DNA of 23,758 bases from a virus: the IMG/VR virus record IMGVR_UViG_3300025889_000953, positions 1-23,758 of that record, one strand, 5' to 3'. The number at the start of each line of letters is the position of its first letter. The first letter of the stretch is position 1. Made by a program: the position numbers and the translations under genes. Under the pieces are notes generated by a model that was not told the origin of the DNA, made no database searches, and was given only the letters and a program-made list of their open reading frames with translations. Below are positions 5,816 to 12,146 of the stretch, piece after piece.

Positions 5816-7563
5816 TTAACTACGACAGAGACAATTTACTTACTGACTTTGGTAAGACCACATTAAAAGATAGATATTTATTACCAGAAGAAACATCACC
5901 GCAAGATGGATTTATGAGAGCGGCAAAAGCATTTTCAGATAATGATGAGATGGCAGAACGTATTTATAATTACGCTTCTAAACTTTGGTTTATGTACTCA
6001 ACACCTATTTTATCTAATGGTGGTAGTACAAGAGGTATGCCTATCTCTTGTTTCTTAAATTATGTTGGAGATAGTAGAGACGGATTAACAGGACACTACA
6101 CAGAGAATGCTTGGTTAGCATCTATTGGTGGAGGTATCGGCGGTTACTGGGGTCATGTAAGAAGTGATGGTGTTAGCACATCAGGTGGTTCACAATCATC
6201 TGGTTCAATTCCTTTTCTTCATGTAGTTGACAGTGAGATACTTGCGTTCTCTCAAGGTAAAACAAGGCGTGGAAGTTATGCGGCTTACATGGATATGTCT
6301 CACCCAGAGATAATAGAATTTTTAGAAATGCGTAAACCTAGTGGTGGAGACATACATAGAAAATGTCTTAACCTTCATCATGGTATTAACATTTCTAATG
6401 ACTTTATGGAACTTATAGAGAAATGTATTGCAGAACCCACTTATGATGACAGTTGGAATTTAATAGACCCTCATACAAAAGAAATAGTTAGGACTGTATC
6501 AGCAAGAGAGTTGTGGCAAAAATTATTAGAAACACGAGTTGCTACTGGTGAGCCTTATGTTTCATTTATAGATACTATCAATGACGCATTGCCTGAAACA
6601 CAAAAGAAACTAGGATTAAGAGTTCATCATTCTAATTTATGTACCGAGATTACATTACCTACGAATGAAAACCGAACAGCAGTGTGTTGTTTGTCTTCTG
6701 TAAATTTAGAAAAGTATGATGAATGGCAAAAAGAACCTTTGTTTATTCCTGATTTAGTAAGGTTCTTAGACAATGCTTTATCTTTCTTTATAGAGAATGC
6801 ACCAGAAAATGTATTTAGAGCAAAGTTTAGTGCGGCTAATGAAAGAAGTATTGGATTAGGAGCTATGGGTTTTCACGCATATCTACAATCTAAAGGTATT
6901 CCTTTTGAAAGTGCATTAGCAAAAGCTATGAACTTAAAAATATTTAGAAAGATTAAAGAACAAGCTGTTGAAGAAAGTAAAAGTTTAGCAATTAAAAGAG
7001 GTGAAGCACCAGACATGGAAGGTACTGGAATGCGTAATGCTCATTTATTAGCTATTGCTCCTAACGCTTCCTCTTCAATTATTTGTGGAACTACATCACC
7101 TTCAATAGAACCTTTTAGAGCTAACGCTTATGTGCAAAAAACTATGTCAGGTTCTTTCTTAGTTAAAAATAAATATTTAGAAAAGCTATTAACTAAAAAA
7201 GGATTAAACACAGATGCAGTGTGGCAATCTATTGTAGCTCAACGAGGTTCAGTATTACATTTAGATGAACTTTCTGAGTATGAAAAAGACACATTTAAAA
7301 CAGCAATAGAAATTAATCAACAATGGGTAATAGAACATGCGGCTGATAGACAGCAATATATATGCCAAGCTCAATCAATAAATGTTTTTGTTCCTGCTGA
7401 TGTTAATATTAAAGAACTCCATGACATACACATGTTGGCATGGAAAAAGAAAATTAAAACACTGTACTATTGCAGAAGTGAAGCAATTAAACGTGCAGAG
7501 TTATTATCAAAAAAAGTAGAAAGGACAATCATACCTGAAGCTGATTGCTTGGCGTGTGAATAA
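5812..7563 (+). CDS. nrdA: Ribonucleotide reductase class I large (alpha) subunit
   Basis: This 583-aa protein reduces ribonucleoside diphosphates to deoxyribonucleotides for phage DNA synthesis, together with the NrdB encoded downstream. The active site is complete: Cys80 (SCFLN) and Cys292 (AVCCLSS) form the redox pair, and NLCTEI at 275-280 supplies Asn275, the radical Cys277 and Glu279. NASSS lies near residue 420, and Tyr552-Tyr553 in LYYCR form the radical-transfer pair. The C-terminal CLAC (Cys579, Cys582) can shuttle reducing equivalents. Only about 80 residues precede the first active-site Cys, against about 225 in E. coli NrdA, so the N-terminal ATP-cone activity-control domain is absent. 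No thioredoxin or glutaredoxin gene is seen here, so host reductants are presumably used. The start overlaps the upstream stop (ATGA). Confidence 0.96.
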   Translation: MINYDRDNLLTDFGKTTLKDRYLLPEETSPQDGFMRAAKAFSDNDEMAERIYNYASKLWFMYSTPILSNGGSTRGMPISCFLNYVGDSRDGLTGHYTENAWLASIGGGIGGYWGHVRSDGVSTSGGSQSSGSIPFLHVVDSEILAFSQGKTRRGSYAAYMDMSHPEIIEFLEMRKPSGGDIHRKCLNLHHGINISNDFMELIEKCIAEPTYDDSWNLIDPHTKEIVRTVSARELWQKLLETRVATGEPYVSFIDTINDALPETQKKLGLRVHHSNLCTEITLPTNENRTAVCCLSSVNLEKYDEWQKEPLFIPDLVRFLDNALSFFIENAPENVFRAKFSAANERSIGLGAMGFHAYLQSKGIPFESALAKAMNLKIFRKIKEQAVEESKSLAIKRGEAPDMEGTGMRNAHLLAIAPNASSSIICGTTSPSIEPFRANAYVQKTMSGSFLVKNKYLEKLLTKKGLNTDAVWQSIVAQRGSVLHLDELSEYEKDTFKTAIEINQQWVIEHAADRQQYICQAQSINVFVPADVNIKELHDIHMLAWKKKIKTLYYCRSEAIKRAELLSKKVERTIIPEADCLACE

Positions 7564-7569
7564 TATAAT

Positions 7570-7680
7570 ATGAAAAAATTACTAGCAGAACTTAATGCAC
7601 TATCTTTGTATTACCGTGAAGGTATTGCAGGTGCATGGGCAGGTTTTTTATTAGGCTTACTTGTGGGAGCAATGATATGA
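7570..7680 (+). CDS. Tiny putative membrane protein (36 aa) between nrdA and nrdB
   Basis: ATG at 7570 opens a 36-codon frame that ends in TGA at 7678-7680, overlapping the next ATG at 7677. The first 17 residues are amphipathic with mixed charges. Residues 18-36 form one hydrophobic glycine-rich segment (GIAGAWAGFLLGLLVGAMI) with small-residue spacing of the GxxxG kind, typical of helix packing in membranes. A single-pass, C-tail-anchored topology is likely. No known family is recognised. The frame is supported by the seamless overlap with its neighbour, fills an otherwise empty gap after nrdA, and has no competing frame. Possible roles are a small holin-like or membrane-anchoring peptide; neither can be shown from sequence. 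Confidence 0.6.
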   Translation: MKKLLAELNALSLYYREGIAGAWAGFLLGLLVGAMI

Positions 7681-7838
7681 CATACAGTACAATATTTGAT
7701 GACATAGACAAACCAAGAAGAAAAAAAAGAATTAAAAGAAAACCAAAACAATCCGTATTATGGACTGTGTACCACACGGTCTTAGCAGTAGAATTGTTAG
7801 TTATAATTATAATAGAAGGAATAGAATTATTAAGATGA
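7677..7838 (+). CDS. Small basic single-pass membrane protein (53 aa)
   Basis: I choose ATG 7677, which overlaps the TGA of the 36-aa gene; an upstream in-frame ATG at 7635 lies inside that gene and would add 14 residues. The 53-aa product has a short acidic N-terminus, a dense basic stretch at 12-24 (PRRKKRIKRKPK) and one hydrophobic helix at about 27-46 (VLWTVYHTVLAVELLVIIII). This gives an N-in, C-out orientation by the positive-inside rule. The TGA stop overlaps the nrdB ATG (7835). The family is unknown to me. A holin or lysis-regulator function would fit size and topology, but the position between the two reductase subunits does not match T7, where the holin lies after the tail fibre. 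Confidence 0.7.
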   Translation: MTYSTIFDDIDKPRRKKRIKRKPKQSVLWTVYHTVLAVELLVIIIIEGIELLR

Positions 7839-8785
7839 GTTTATTTAAAAAAAGAGCATACTACAAACCGTTTGATTACGATTGGGCTTTTCAATCATAC
7901 GATATGCAACAAAAAATGCACTGGCTACCTAGTGAAGTTCCATTGCATGAAGACGTAAGAGATTGGAATGAACGATTAACTGTAGAAGAAAAAAACTTAA
8001 TAGGACAAATCTTAAAGTTTTTTACTCAAGGAGATGTAGATATTGCTCAAGCATATTTAGATAAATATATTCCACAATTTAAAGCACCAGAAGTTAGAAT
8101 GATGCTATCTGCTATAGCTACAAGTGAAGCTAATCATGCACATAGTTATTCATTATTGAATGATACTATTGGTTTACCTGATAAAGAATACAAAGCATTT
8201 CAAGAATACAAAGAGATGTCCGATAAACATGAATATTTGTTTACATCTAAAGGCAAAGGACTAGAAGGATTAGCTAAAGAGATAGCATGTTTTTCTGCTT
8301 TTGGTGAAGGACTACAATTATTTGCTTCGTTTGCAATGCTTCTTAACTTCCAAAGATATGGACGTATGAAAGGAATGTGTCAAATCGTAACTTGGTCTAT
8401 CAGAGATGAGACACACCATGTTGAAAGCATGATTAAATTGTTTCATCAATTAATTAAAGAAAACCCAAATATTTGGACAGAAAAATTTAAAGCAAGTATC
8501 TATCAAACAGCTAGAGACATGGTTGATTTAGAAGATAAGTTTATAGATTTAGCATTTACAATGGGTGGTATTAGAGGACTTAAAGCAGAGGAAGTAAAAC
8601 AATATATTCGATATATTGCAGATAGAAGATTGCTTCAACTGTCTTTAAAACCTAATTATGGTGTTAAAACTAATCCTTTAGCGTGGTTAGATTGGGTTTT
8701 AAATGGTGTAGAACATGCTAATTTCTTTGAAAATAGAGCCACAGAATACAACAAAGGTACTGTAACAGGTAATCTTTGGGACTAA
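7835..8785 (+). CDS. nrdB: Ribonucleotide reductase class I small (beta) subunit
   Basis: This 316-aa ferritin-like protein holds the diiron centre and tyrosyl radical that activate NrdA. Family residues are intact with E. coli spacing: Glu98 and His101 in SEANHAHSY with the radical Tyr105 seven residues after Glu98; Glu158 in FGEGLQLF; Glu192 and His195 in RDETHHVE. The first metal ligand probably lies in GDVDIAQAY near residue 70. I use ATG 7835, shared with the preceding stop as ATGA, giving a protein that begins MSLFKKRAYYKPFDYDW. The longer frame back to 7760 runs through the upstream gene and has no support. GAAGGA at 7815-7820 is a possible ribosome site. The last five bases overlap a repeated promoter-like motif. 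Confidence 0.96.
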   Translation: MSLFKKRAYYKPFDYDWAFQSYDMQQKMHWLPSEVPLHEDVRDWNERLTVEEKNLIGQILKFFTQGDVDIAQAYLDKYIPQFKAPEVRMMLSAIATSEANHAHSYSLLNDTIGLPDKEYKAFQEYKEMSDKHEYLFTSKGKGLEGLAKEIACFSAFGEGLQLFASFAMLLNFQRYGRMKGMCQIVTWSIRDETHHVESMIKLFHQLIKENPNIWTEKFKASIYQTARDMVDLEDKFIDLAFTMGGIRGLKAEEVKQYIRYIADRRLLQLSLKPNYGVKTNPLAWLDWVLNGVEHANFFENRATEYNKGTVTGNLWD

Positions 8786-8799
8786 CCTTACACTTTTAG
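8781..8799 (+). promoter_or_regulatory. Candidate phage late promoter (phi6.5 position)
   Basis: ACTAACCTTACACTTTTAG recurs with a single mismatch at 23055-23073, the only other copy seen in the window. Both copies sit at gene boundaries on the coding strand. This one lies at the junction between the metabolism genes and the virion module, where T7 has phi6.5, and the other lies just before the tail fibre, where T7 has phi17. T7-like phages use short near-invariant promoters read by their own RNA polymerase, which fits. The sequence is not like the T7 consensus, as expected for a diverged polymerase. The repeat is observed; promoter function is inferred. Confidence 0.6.
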
Positions 8800-8982
8800 A
8801 TGAAAAACGTAATGGAAGATTTAGTTCTACCTGAAAATGTTAATGACTTAATAGAGTTATTAAACAAAGTTTACCCTGAAAAATCCCCTGATTTAAAAGA
8901 TGATACTAAAACTATTTATTTTAAAGCAGGTCAAAGGGACGTTGTAAATTTTATTAACACACTAAAAGAGAGGGATAGCTAA
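8800..8982 (+). CDS. Small hypothetical protein at the gp6.5 position (60 aa)
   Basis: The 60-aa acidic protein begins directly after the candidate late promoter. It consists of a Leu/Asn-rich helix (DLIELLNKVYPEK, about 14-26), a charged turn and a C-terminal helix FKAGQRDVVNFINTLKER. The AGQRDVVNFI ending resembles small proteins that precede the portal genes of T7-like phages (T7 gp6.5 position); this is from memory and loose. No Shine-Dalgarno is visible before ATG 8800. An in-frame ATG at 8812 would give 56 aa and leave a short leader. The stop at 8980-8982 is one base from the next ATG. Function is unknown. Confidence 0.75.
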   Translation: MKNVMEDLVLPENVNDLIELLNKVYPEKSPDLKDDTKTIYFKAGQRDVVNFINTLKERDS

Positions 8983-8983
8983 T

Positions 8984-9196
8984 ATGTGCGGCTCAAGACC
9001 AAAAATGCCACCACCACCTAAACCTGCTCCAATGCCAGTTAACACTTCACAAACTGTGGGTGAACAAACTGCACCAGAGCTTGTCACGGCAAATGAACAA
9101 GAGTTAGATATTAAAAAGAAGAAGAAAAAGAAATCAGGCACAAGTGCTTTAAATACTTCTTCAGGTTTAAATATCGCTACTAGCTCAAGTCTATAA
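8984..9196 (+). CDS. Small tail/virion protein, T7 gp6.7/gp7.3-like
   Basis: The 70-aa product has a Met-Cys-Gly start, a proline-rich section (residues 8-18), an acidic middle, a run of seven lysines near 44-50 and a Ser/Thr/Asn tail with SGLNI. T7 gp6.7 also begins Met-Cys with a short basic-proline N-terminus, and T7 gp7.3 ends in a lysine-rich stretch followed by a GGGINI-like tail; both are small virion proteins encoded just before the portal. This gene has one feature of each and occupies their position, so a role in tail assembly or genome retention is likely. The T7 comparison is from memory. GAGAGGG lies upstream as ribosome site. Confidence 0.7.
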   Translation: MCGSRPKMPPPPKPAPMPVNTSQTVGEQTAPELVTANEQELDIKKKKKKKSGTSALNTSSGLNIATSSSL

Positions 9197-9199
9197 TAA

Positions 9200-10771
9200 A
9201 TGGAATATGCAGGTAGTTTACAGAAAGCAAATACAGCTAAAGAACGATACAATAAACTACTTACAGAAAGAGAACATTATTTAGATAGAGCCGAAGAGTG
9301 TAGTGAGCTTACTATACCCTCATTAATTAAACCTGAAGGTTTTACATCTTCAAGTGATTTATATAATCCATTCCAATCAGTTGGTGCAAGAGGTGTCAAC
9401 AATCTAGCAAGTAAACTTCTTTTACTTCTACTTCCCCCAAACTCCCCATTTTTTAGATTATCTATTGCAGGTGACGCTAAAAAAGAATTAGAAGAAAATA
9501 AAGAAATGAAAACAGACATTGAGAAATCTTTGTCTGTTATTGAAAAAGAAGTATCAAATAAAATTGAACAACTTGCTTTAAGAGTTTCAGTATTTGAAGC
9601 ACTTAAACATTTAATTGTTGCAGGGAATGTCTTAACTTATTTACCTAAAAAAGGTAGCATGAGAGTGTTTCCTTTATCTCAATATGTAATTAGAAGAGAT
9701 GCTTCAGGTAATATTTTAGAAATAGTTATTTGTGAAAAAGCAAGTATCCTATCTTTAGGAAAAGAAGTAGCGGCACAAGTTATATCTGACCCAGATTATA
9801 AATCAGATGAAGATATAGAATTATACACACACATTTATAAACTAAATGATGATGAGTTTTATGTTTGCCAAGAAGTAAACGGTATTAAAATTCCTGAAAG
9901 TCAAGGTACATTTAAAAAAGAAAGAATGCCTTACCAAGCTCTAAGAATGGTTAGAGTTGATAATGAAGATTATGGTAGAGGGTATGTAGAAGAATTTATT
10001 GGTGATTTAAAATCATTAGAAGGTTTATCACAAGCACTTGTAGAAAGTGCGGCGGCATCATCTAAAGTTGTTTTCATGGTTAGACCTAACTCTGTTACTA
10101 GAAAAAAAGATTTAGCTATGACTAGAAATGGTGACATTATTACTGGAACAGCAGAAGACGTAACCGTTTTACAAGCACAAAAACAATATGATTTACAAGT
10201 AGTTGAAAGAAGTATTGCAAAATTAGAAGAAAGAATGTCTTACGCATTTTTACTACACACAGCAATACAAAGAGATGCTGAAAGAGTTACAGCACAAGAA
10301 ATTAGATACATGGCAGAACAATTAGAAACTGCTATGGGTGGTATATATTCATTATTATCACAAGAGTTTCAATTACCTTTAGTTTCTATTCTTATGAAAA
10401 GAATGGAACAAGCAAATGAAATACCAAAACTACCTAAAGGAACTGTCCAACCAACTATTATTACTGGTATAGAAGCATTAGGTAGAGGAAATGATTTACA
10501 AAAATTAAGAGAATTTGTTGCAGAGATAGGAAATCTTGCACAGATAAATCCACAAGTTGTTCAGGCGTTAAACCCAAATGATTTAATTAAACGTATCGCT
10601 ATTGGTTTAGGGATTGATACAGATGGTCTTATTAAATCAGAAGAGCAAATAGCTCAACAACAAATGGCAGAACAAGAAGCTCAACAAGAGCAAATGGAAA
10701 ATGACCAAATGATGCAAATGGCAGAGAAAGCAATTCCTCAAGTTGCAAATAATATTACTAAACCACAATAA
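9200..10771 (+). CDS. Head-tail connector (portal) protein, T7 gp8-like
   Basis: A 523-aa portal (T7 gp8: 536 aa) that would form the dodecameric ring at the capsid vertex for DNA packaging and tail attachment. Diagnostic segments are the N-terminal helix with arginines leading to TIPSL (about 38-42) and VGARGVNNLASKLLLLLLPP from residue 61, near-identical in pattern to T7-like portals. The region around residues 250-320 (ALRMVRVDNEDYGRGYVEEFIGDLKSLEGLSQ) is the conserved portal core. The C-terminus from about 475 is rich in Gln, Glu and Met, as is common in podovirus portals. The ATG is three bases after the upstream stop; no strong ribosome site is visible, so re-initiation is likely. Confidence 0.96.
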   Translation: MEYAGSLQKANTAKERYNKLLTEREHYLDRAEECSELTIPSLIKPEGFTSSSDLYNPFQSVGARGVNNLASKLLLLLLPPNSPFFRLSIAGDAKKELEENKEMKTDIEKSLSVIEKEVSNKIEQLALRVSVFEALKHLIVAGNVLTYLPKKGSMRVFPLSQYVIRRDASGNILEIVICEKASILSLGKEVAAQVISDPDYKSDEDIELYTHIYKLNDDEFYVCQEVNGIKIPESQGTFKKERMPYQALRMVRVDNEDYGRGYVEEFIGDLKSLEGLSQALVESAAASSKVVFMVRPNSVTRKKDLAMTRNGDIITGTAEDVTVLQAQKQYDLQVVERSIAKLEERMSYAFLLHTAIQRDAERVTAQEIRYMAEQLETAMGGIYSLLSQEFQLPLVSILMKRMEQANEIPKLPKGTVQPTIITGIEALGRGNDLQKLREFVAEIGNLAQINPQVVQALNPNDLIKRIAIGLGIDTDGLIKSEEQIAQQQMAEQEAQQEQMENDQMMQMAEKAIPQVANNITKPQ

Positions 10772-10783
10772 GGAAAATAACAA

Positions 10784-11509
10784 ATGGTAGAAACAGTAGA
10801 AATAAAACAAGAAGAGACTACTAGCGAAAAGCCAGTAGAGGAAAATGTTACACAAAGTAAACCTGAAGGTTTGCCAGAAAAGTTTAAATCAGTAGAAGAC
10901 TTGGCAAAATCATATCAGGAATTAGAAAAGAAACTTGGTGACAGCCAACCTAAAGAAACCGAAGTATCTAAAAATGATAATTCAGATTTAGATATAGCTG
11001 AAAAAGCAGTCGAGACCGCAGGGTTAAACATGGATACTCTTGCGTCTGAGTATGCTGAAAAAGGTGAGTTAGATGAAAAATCTTACGAAGCATTAGAAAA
11101 AGCAGGAATACCTAAAGATTATGTAAATCAGTTTATTGAAGGTCAAAAAGCTATTGCAGACCAACAAGCATCTTCTATTAAAAACATGGTAGGAGGCTCT
11201 GAAGCATATACTGAAATGACAGCATGGGCGGCAGAAAATATGTCTGAGGAAGAAAAATCTGCATACAACACAGCAGTCAATTCTAAAGATATTGAAACAG
11301 CAAAGTTAGCTGTCGTAGGATTAAAAGCTAAATTTGAAAAAGCTAATGGTAACGAACCAAATTTACTTGAAGGCAAAGGAACAGTGTCAGGTGAAAAAGG
11401 TTATGCTTCATGGGCTGAAGTTACAAGAGCTATGGGTGATGAAAGATATTCTAAAGACCCTGCGTATCAAGCAATGGTTCAAGAAAAATTAGCTAACTCA
11501 GATTTATAA
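10784..11509 (+). CDS. Capsid scaffolding protein, T7 gp9-like
   Basis: The 241-aa protein is strongly acidic and lysine/glutamate-rich with long predicted helices, as expected for an internal scaffold that guides procapsid assembly and then leaves. The segment KPEGLPEKFKSVEDLAKSYQ starting at residue 26 is the typical N-terminal signature of scaffolds in T7-like phages. A second ordered part near residues 60-130 and a C-terminal region containing YASWAEVTRAMGDERYSKDPAYQ match the same family. T7 gp9 is 307 aa, so this is shorter. It lies directly after the portal with AAGGAAAAT as ribosome site, and before the capsid gene, separated by three tiny basic genes. Confidence 0.93.
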   Translation: MVETVEIKQEETTSEKPVEENVTQSKPEGLPEKFKSVEDLAKSYQELEKKLGDSQPKETEVSKNDNSDLDIAEKAVETAGLNMDTLASEYAEKGELDEKSYEALEKAGIPKDYVNQFIEGQKAIADQQASSIKNMVGGSEAYTEMTAWAAENMSEEEKSAYNTAVNSKDIETAKLAVVGLKAKFEKANGNEPNLLEGKGTVSGEKGYASWAEVTRAMGDERYSKDPAYQAMVQEKLANSDL

Positions 11510-11529
11510 ACCAACACATAGGAAACACA

Positions 11530-11637
11530 ATGTACGGAAAAGCAAAGAAACCTAGTAAAGCATTAAAAAGTGGTCAAAAAAGATTACCAACTGCTTTAAA
11601 GAAAAAAATAATGAACTCTAAAAAGAAGAAAGCGTAA
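11530..11637 (+). CDS. Tiny highly basic protein 1 (35 aa)
   Basis: ATG at 11530 follows AGGAAA at 11520-11525 and opens a 35-codon frame ending TAA at 11635-11637, where the last A is the first base of the next ATG. Roughly 40 percent of residues are Lys or Arg, there are no acidic residues, and the chain ends in a lysine cluster. No known family is recognised. It may bind DNA or RNA, or the acidic scaffold. The close coupling to two further basic genes suggests that the three act at the same stage. Coding status rests on the ribosome site, the exact TAATG overlap and filling of an otherwise empty gap. Confidence 0.65.
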   Translation: MYGKAKKPSKALKSGQKRLPTALKKKIMNSKKKKA

Positions 11638-11783
11638 TGGCAAAAAACGGATTGTACGCCAACATTCATAAAAAACGTGCTAGAATAAAAGCAGGTTCAG
11701 GTGAAAAGATGCGTAAAGCAGGGCAAAAAGGAAGACCTACTGCTAAACAATTTAAACGTGCCGCCAAAACTGCGAAAGCATAA
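11637..11783 (+). CDS. Tiny basic protein 2 (48 aa), conserved phage type
   Basis: The 48-aa frame begins in a TAATG overlap with the preceding gene and ends in another with the following one. The sequence contains GLYANIHKKRARIKAGSGEKMRKAG, then a GRPTAKQFKRAAKTAK ending. Short proteins with a 'GLYANI..KR.RI.AGSGE.MR..G..G.PTA..F..AA' pattern are common in phage structural regions as I recall, with no established function. The product is about one third basic and has one acidic residue. A nucleic-acid or capsid-associated role is plausible from charge and position. The start is fixed by the overlap and by the conserved MA-x-NGLYAN beginning. Confidence 0.75.
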   Translation: MAKNGLYANIHKKRARIKAGSGEKMRKAGQKGRPTAKQFKRAAKTAKA

Positions 11784-12001
11784 TGGTTGCTAAAGTATAT
11801 CAAAGTCCTTCTGGCGGATTAAATGCCAAAGGACGGGCTTTTTATAAAAGAAAAGGACATAACCTTAAAGCTCCTACTAAAAGTAAAACAAGTGGAAGGC
11901 GTAAATCGTTCTGTGCGAGAATGGGCGGAATGAAAGGTGCTATGTCTAAAAACGGAAAACCTACTCGTAAGGCTTTAGCTTTGCGTAAGTGGGATTGTTA
12001 A
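11783..12001 (+). CDS. Small basic phage protein 3 (72 aa) with Cys-containing conserved core
   Basis: The 72-aa protein begins in a TAATG overlap. Its pattern is GGLNAKGRAFYKRKGHNLKAP, then RRKSFCARMGGMKGAMSK and an NGKPTRKALALRKWDC ending. This matches a widespread small phage protein whose recurring features are RRKSFCARM and a C-terminal RKW-x-C; I recall it as a DUF family (possibly DUF6321) but cannot verify the number. Function is not established. The two conserved Cys (about residues 44 and 72) could bind metal or form a disulfide. The gene ends 145 bases before the major capsid gene, the longest non-coding gap inside the virion module. Confidence 0.82.
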   Translation: MVAKVYQSPSGGLNAKGRAFYKRKGHNLKAPTKSKTSGRRKSFCARMGGMKGAMSKNGKPTRKALALRKWDC

Positions 12002-12146
12002 CATAGTTGTGCAACACTAATGTGTGGCAACTGCCATCAACAATTTAGCCAAATAACTTGACCCCTTGCGAGGGACAATCTTGACTAAATAACTGAATTG
12101 AAGAGGCTTTTATCAATAAACGTCATAAATAAACAAGGAGAACACT
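12002..12146 (+). promoter_or_regulatory. Structured leader of the major capsid gene
   Basis: This 145-base gap holds no convincing frame. A hairpin pairs 12010-12017 with 12022-12029 around a TAAT loop (one mismatch). It competes with GGCA-AC-TGCC at 12026-12035. A small stem CCCT/AGGG (12063-12074) has a UGCG tetraloop. Direct repeats follow: AAATAACT at 12051 and 12087, CTTGAC at 12057 and 12080. A strong ribosome site, AAGGAG at 12135-12140, sits six bases before the capsid ATG. In T7 the corresponding gap carries phi10, but I find no copy of the 19-bp motif here. A promoter, RNA-processing site or translational leader is likely; which is unknown. Confidence 0.5.

Noticed and set aside
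7635-7676. Upstream extension of the 53-aa membrane protein to ATG 7635
   Set aside because: It lies wholly inside the 36-aa gene. ATG 7677 gives the ATGA overlap used throughout this operon.
7760-7834. N-terminal extension of NrdB by 25 residues
   Set aside because: It overlaps the 53-aa gene and is not NrdB-like. The family-like sequence begins at ATG 7835.
8962-9252. Reverse-strand frame opposite the gp6.7/7.3-like gene
   Set aside because: It is an antisense shadow; its poly-phenylalanine is the complement of the lysine run in the real gene.
12081-12116. Sigma70-type promoter with TTGACT as -35 before the capsid gene
   Set aside because: No acceptable -10 hexamer lies at 16-18 bases; the nearest TATCAA is too far.
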